From Pelobates cultripes (taxonomy: Eukaryota > Chordata > Amphibia > Anura > Pelobatidae): a DNA stretch of 64,000 nt. The translations under genes were made by a program, and so were the position numbers. Numbering within the stretch: position 1 is the first letter of the stretch; each line of letters opens with the position of its first letter. The stretch lies in assembly GCA_933207985.1 (NCBI GenBank), contig OW240915.1, positions 265,937,360 through 266,001,359 on the forward strand, read 5' to 3'. Shown here one piece after another: positions 60,490 to 64,000 of this stretch. Under the pieces are notes generated by a model. The model ran no database searches. It had not been told where the DNA came from and was given only the letters and a program-made list of their open reading frames with translations.

Positions 60490-60935
60490 TTATTATAGAC
60501 TCCCTAGGAAAAGCTCTTCCTGTATGCAGTGAGGTCTCCCACCTCTGATGCTCACCTTCAAGACTTCTCGAGGGCTGCACCGTTCCTGTGGAACTCACTT
60601 CCCTCTTCCGTTTGATGCTCACCCAGTCTCCACTCCTTCAAAAAATCGTTAAAAACCCACTTCTTCATAAAAGCGTATCAATTAAACTGTTAATAGCTCC
60701 TTACTGATTCCTCTTCTGCAACTGTCATTAGTCTAATACTATGCTTACCTTTTGTGTCACTTTACCCCACTCCCTCTAGCATGTAAGCTCATTGAGTAGG
60801 GCCCTCAACCAGAGGGGTTCCTGTGTGTCCACTTGTCTGGTTACAACTACATGTCTGTTCATCCACACACTGTAAAGCGCTGTGGAATTTGTTGGCGCTA
60901 TATAAATAATAACATAATAATAATAATGTCAATAT
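60490..60935 (+). mobile_element. CR1/Rex1-type LINE 3' end
   Basis: The ORF2 tail is visible in translation (AAPFLWNSLPS then FKKSLKTHFF), followed by a 3' UTR and the tail TTGTTGGCGCTATATAAATA plus (ATA)n. Heavily 5'-truncated. The intact counterpart of the split copy at 49550. Confidence 0.75.
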
Positions 60936-61410
60936 CTCGGTTACTGCATCTTCGATCACATTTGTGAATATACCCGTTTACTGCAATGGGAGAGTACTTT
61001 CATTTAAAAGTGGGGCTTCTTTGAAATGACTCAGGGTGATATGTGTTAAGGAAATACTATGTAAATATTGTACAATTGACACTTTAAATTTTTATTCAGC
61101 ATCTGCCTCCTATCAAATTTGATTTTTTTGTGCTCTCACGACAAAAGCTGCATAAATATCATGTTTGCTGGTTCATTCATTATGAATATTTATATTAAAA
61201 AAGTAACAAATATATGTATGTAAATATATGATATGTAAATATGCCAAGCAGTCTTTAAATGAAAACAGTGTAATACTTTTTTTCAAGTAGAGTATATTTG
61301 CATGCTTATCTGATTTTTGACTTTGGCTTATCTTGAATACTCTATGCTCTATTATACTTGACTTGACTATTGTATCTCATTCTCCTGATTTCTGGTTCCC
61401 ACACACTCTG
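60936..61410. other. Intergenic flank, no feature seen
   Basis: AT-rich, with nothing recognised. Confidence 0.5.
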
Positions 61411-61411
61411 G

Positions 61412-61456
<45 letters not shown>

Positions 61457-62059
61457 AGCCCCTATACACAGTACAACCCCAACCACACACACAGCACCCC
61501 CTCCACACAAACACTAAACCCCTACACACACTACACCTCCCCACACACAGCACCCCCTCCCAACACACTCAGCACCACCTCCACACACACAGAATCCCTT
61601 ACACTCACACAAACAGCATCCACACACACTGAACCCCTACACACAGCACCCCCTCCCAACACACTCAGCACCACCTCCACACACACAGCACCCCCACACA
61701 CACTACACCTCCCCACACACAACACCCCTACACACACTACACCTCCCCACACACTACACCTCCCCACACACTACACCCCTCCACACACTACACCTCCCCA
61801 CACACAACATCCCTACTCATACTACATGCCCCACACACAGAACACGACCTACATACACACACTAAACCCCTACTCACACTACACCACCCACACAGCACCC
61901 CTTCCACACACACTGAATCCCCACTCACACTACACCTCCCACAAACAGCACCCCCACACACACACTGAACCCCTACTCACACTACACCCACCCCACACTC
62001 AGCACTACCAACAGACACACACCAAACACACACAGCACCCCCTCCACACACATTCAGCA

Positions 62060-62093
<34 letters not shown>

Positions 62094-62990
62094 TCATTAG
62101 TCTGTGTGTGCGTTTAGCAGTCTGTATGTATTTAGCTTTCTGTGTGTGTTTATTTATCAATCTGTGTATATTCAGCAGTGTGTGTGTATTCAGCAGTGTG
62201 TGTGTATTCAGCAGCCTGTGTGTATTCAGCAGCCTGTGTGTATTTGGCAGTCTGTCTCTGTATATGTATTCAGCAGTCTCTGTGTGTATTCAGCAGCTTG
62301 TGTGTATATTCAGTAGTCTGTCTCTGTGTATTTGGCAGTCTGTCTCTGTATATGTATTCAGCTGTCTGCCTTTGTGTGTATTCACAGTGTGTCTTTGTGT
62401 ATTCAGCAGTGTGTCTGTGTGTGTATTCAGCAGTCTGTCCTCTGTGTATTTGGCAGTCTGTCTCTGTATATGTATTCAGCTGTCTGCCTTTGTGTGTATT
62501 CACAGTGTGTATTTGTGTATTCATCAGTGTGTCTGTGTGTGTATTCAGCAGTCTGTCCTCTGTGTGTGTATTCAGCAGTCTGTCTCTGTGTGTGTATTCA
62601 ACAGCCTGTGTATGTATTCAGCAGACTGTGTGTATGTTTTAGCAGTCTGTGAAACATCCTGTGTTTATTCAGCAGTCGGTGTGTATGTGTATTCAGTAGA
62701 CTGTGTGTGTGCTTTAGCAGTCTGTGTATAACTGTGTGTGTGTGTGTGTGTGTTTAGCAGTCTGTATGTATTCAGCTGTCTATGTGTGTGTATTCAGCAG
62801 TCTGTGGTGTGTGTATTTAGTAATCTATGTGTATGTTTGTAACAGTCTGTGTGTATTCAGCAGTCTGTGTTTGTGTATTCAGCTGTGTGTGTATACAGCA
62901 GTCTATCTGTGTGTGTGTGTGTGTGTGTGCGCGCGCATTCAGCAGTCTGTGTGTATGTACTCAGCAGTCAGTGTGCATGTATTGTATTTG
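61411..62990. repeat. CA-rich then TG-rich minisatellite block
   Basis: Pure (CA)n at 61418-61455, then CA-rich units (CTACACCTCCCCACACA, CAGCACCCCCTCC) to about 62055, then (TG)n and TG-rich units GTGTGTATTCAGCAGTCTGT to about 62990. Long open frames here, including one of 453 codons (61370-62731), are purely repeat translations. Confidence 0.9.
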
Positions 62991-63479
62991 TTGGAGGTAC
63001 CAATAAATATAAGCTTTCCCCGGGGCCTATATTGATGTTAGGATAGCTCTGGTCTAGGGTATGTGTGTGCTCTGATCATGCTCCTACAAAATGCAAATGA
63101 AAAGACACTCATTTGAGTACCGGGAAGGGGGTGAGCTGTGAAAGCCACTTCTGGGCAGGAATAGATTAGAGACTTCTAATGTGTATGTATTTCTCTGGGT
63201 TTTTATTTTATTTTATTTTGTAGCGATTTTTATATCGCTGATGGGTGTCCTGTTTTATTACTTTTCAAATCTGGTCACCCTGCCATTGTCTACCTGATTT
63301 TACGTACAGCTCAGCCATGGTAAGGACTGATATACTCAGGATCCAGCTGACTGGCAGGAGGGGAGCGCAAAGCACGTTACGCTCCTGCCAGTTACTGCAT
63401 GTATCATGGCCGAGACGTGAGCCGTGGTAGAGGAGCTTTCGTACTGGAAGACATTAACAAGCTTCTATTATTTATACAT

Positions 63480-63900
63480 GGAGTAGGTGAACTGGCACAG
63501 AGGGGAGAGACCTCAAAGGTGTAGGCAAAGAGACAGGGGGAAAAGAAAAAGGCTGGGGGGAGACACACAGAGGGACACATAAAGAGACCCAGAGGGTCTG
63601 GAGGAGGACACAAAGAGTCACAGAGGGACTGGGGGGATGGACACAAGGAGACACTGGATTATACACCAATAAACTCAGAGGGGCTGGAGGGACACAAAGA
63701 GACACAGAGGGGCTGGACAAAAACAGAGCTGCTGGGCTAGAGAGAGAAAATGTGCTGGGGAAAGAGACAAACACACACACACACGGGGCTAAGGGGAGAG
63801 AAAGAGACATAGAGAGGGACTGGGGGAGAAAGGCATAGAATGGGTGAGGAAGAGGAGAAAGAGCATGCAAAGAGCTGGGGGGCAGAAGCACACAGAGGAC
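63480..63900. repeat. Purine-rich GAGACACAGAGGGGCTGG minisatellite
   Basis: Irregular units of GGACACAAAGAGACACAGAG and GGGGCTGGAG, nearly all purine-plus-C on the plus strand. No gene support. Confidence 0.75.
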
Positions 63901-64000
63901 ATTAGAAAGGTTATAAAGAAATGCACAAAGTGGCTATTAGCTGTGTGTTGGATCTCACTATCCTGACATGATTTGATCAGTAAATGTACTCGTTTGTAAA

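Noticed and set aside
61370..62731. 453-codon open frame rich in Thr-His then Cys-Val
   Set aside because: It is the translation of CA- and TG-rich tandem repeats. Equivalent frames exist in other phases, and there is no domain or splice support.
63472..63891. 139-codon minus-strand open frame rich in Ser, Pro, Leu
   Set aside because: Comes from the purine-rich minisatellite; it has no recognisable protein features.
1..64000. tRNA, rRNA, snRNA genes and CRISPR arrays
   Set aside because: None recognised. The short regularly spaced repeats present are microsatellites or minisatellites without CRISPR-like spacers, as expected for vertebrate DNA.

Overview
This is vertebrate nuclear DNA, most likely from an anuran amphibian. 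The evidence is one split gene with GT-AG introns, very dense TTAA-flanked MITEs whose ends read TTAAAGG (the T2 / Kolobok type known from Xenopus), and long microsatellites. I see no prokaryotic gene structure, no CRISPR array and no RNA gene I can support. The species cannot be named from the sequence.

The only host gene I can support is ASPH (aspartate beta-hydroxylase / junctate / humbug locus) on the minus strand. Five coding exons join in frame: 53646-53571, 13930-13784, 12550-12506, 11329-11261 and 7438-7197. They give a 192-residue protein: a short basic cytoplasmic tail, one membrane segment, an acidic EF-hand-like DADGDGDFDVDD loop, and the alternative C-terminus ending CVILDLQNQ. 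This is a short isoform without the hydroxylase domain. Exons for the catalytic form would lie beyond position 1. Intron 1 is 39.6 kb, and intron 4 appears to use a GC donor. A GC-rich promoter at 53650-54060 holds two tandem copies of an ~80-bp CCAAT/GC-box module.

The rest is mostly transposon sediment, largely inside ASPH intron 1:
(a) 16.1-20.06 kb: a 5'-truncated, dead Ty3/gypsy chromovirus with gag knuckle, protease, RT, RNase H, integrase, chromodomain and 3' LTR.
(b) 20.5-39.1 kb: T2-type MITEs, a hairpin-rich TACCGTATATA element, hAT-like elements with exact 8-bp target duplications, an ERV-type LTR, an L1-type LINE tail and a tyrosine-recombinase fragment.
(c) 39.66-43.41 kb: a multi-palindromic TTAACC-ended element carrying a nested Penelope-like element with inverted terminal repeats and hammerhead-like motifs.
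(d) 46.8-47.7 kb: a large foldback in (TA)n.
(e) 49.55-51.09 kb: a LINE tail split by a 1251-bp solo LTR.

Upstream of ASPH, 54.3-59.1 kb is a second copy of the TTAACC element. It contains a 2.4-kb hAT-like insertion, which in turn holds a T2 MITE and a minisatellite. The last 4 kb contain a LINE tail, a small palindromic MITE, a long CA-rich then TG-rich minisatellite, and a purine-rich repeat.
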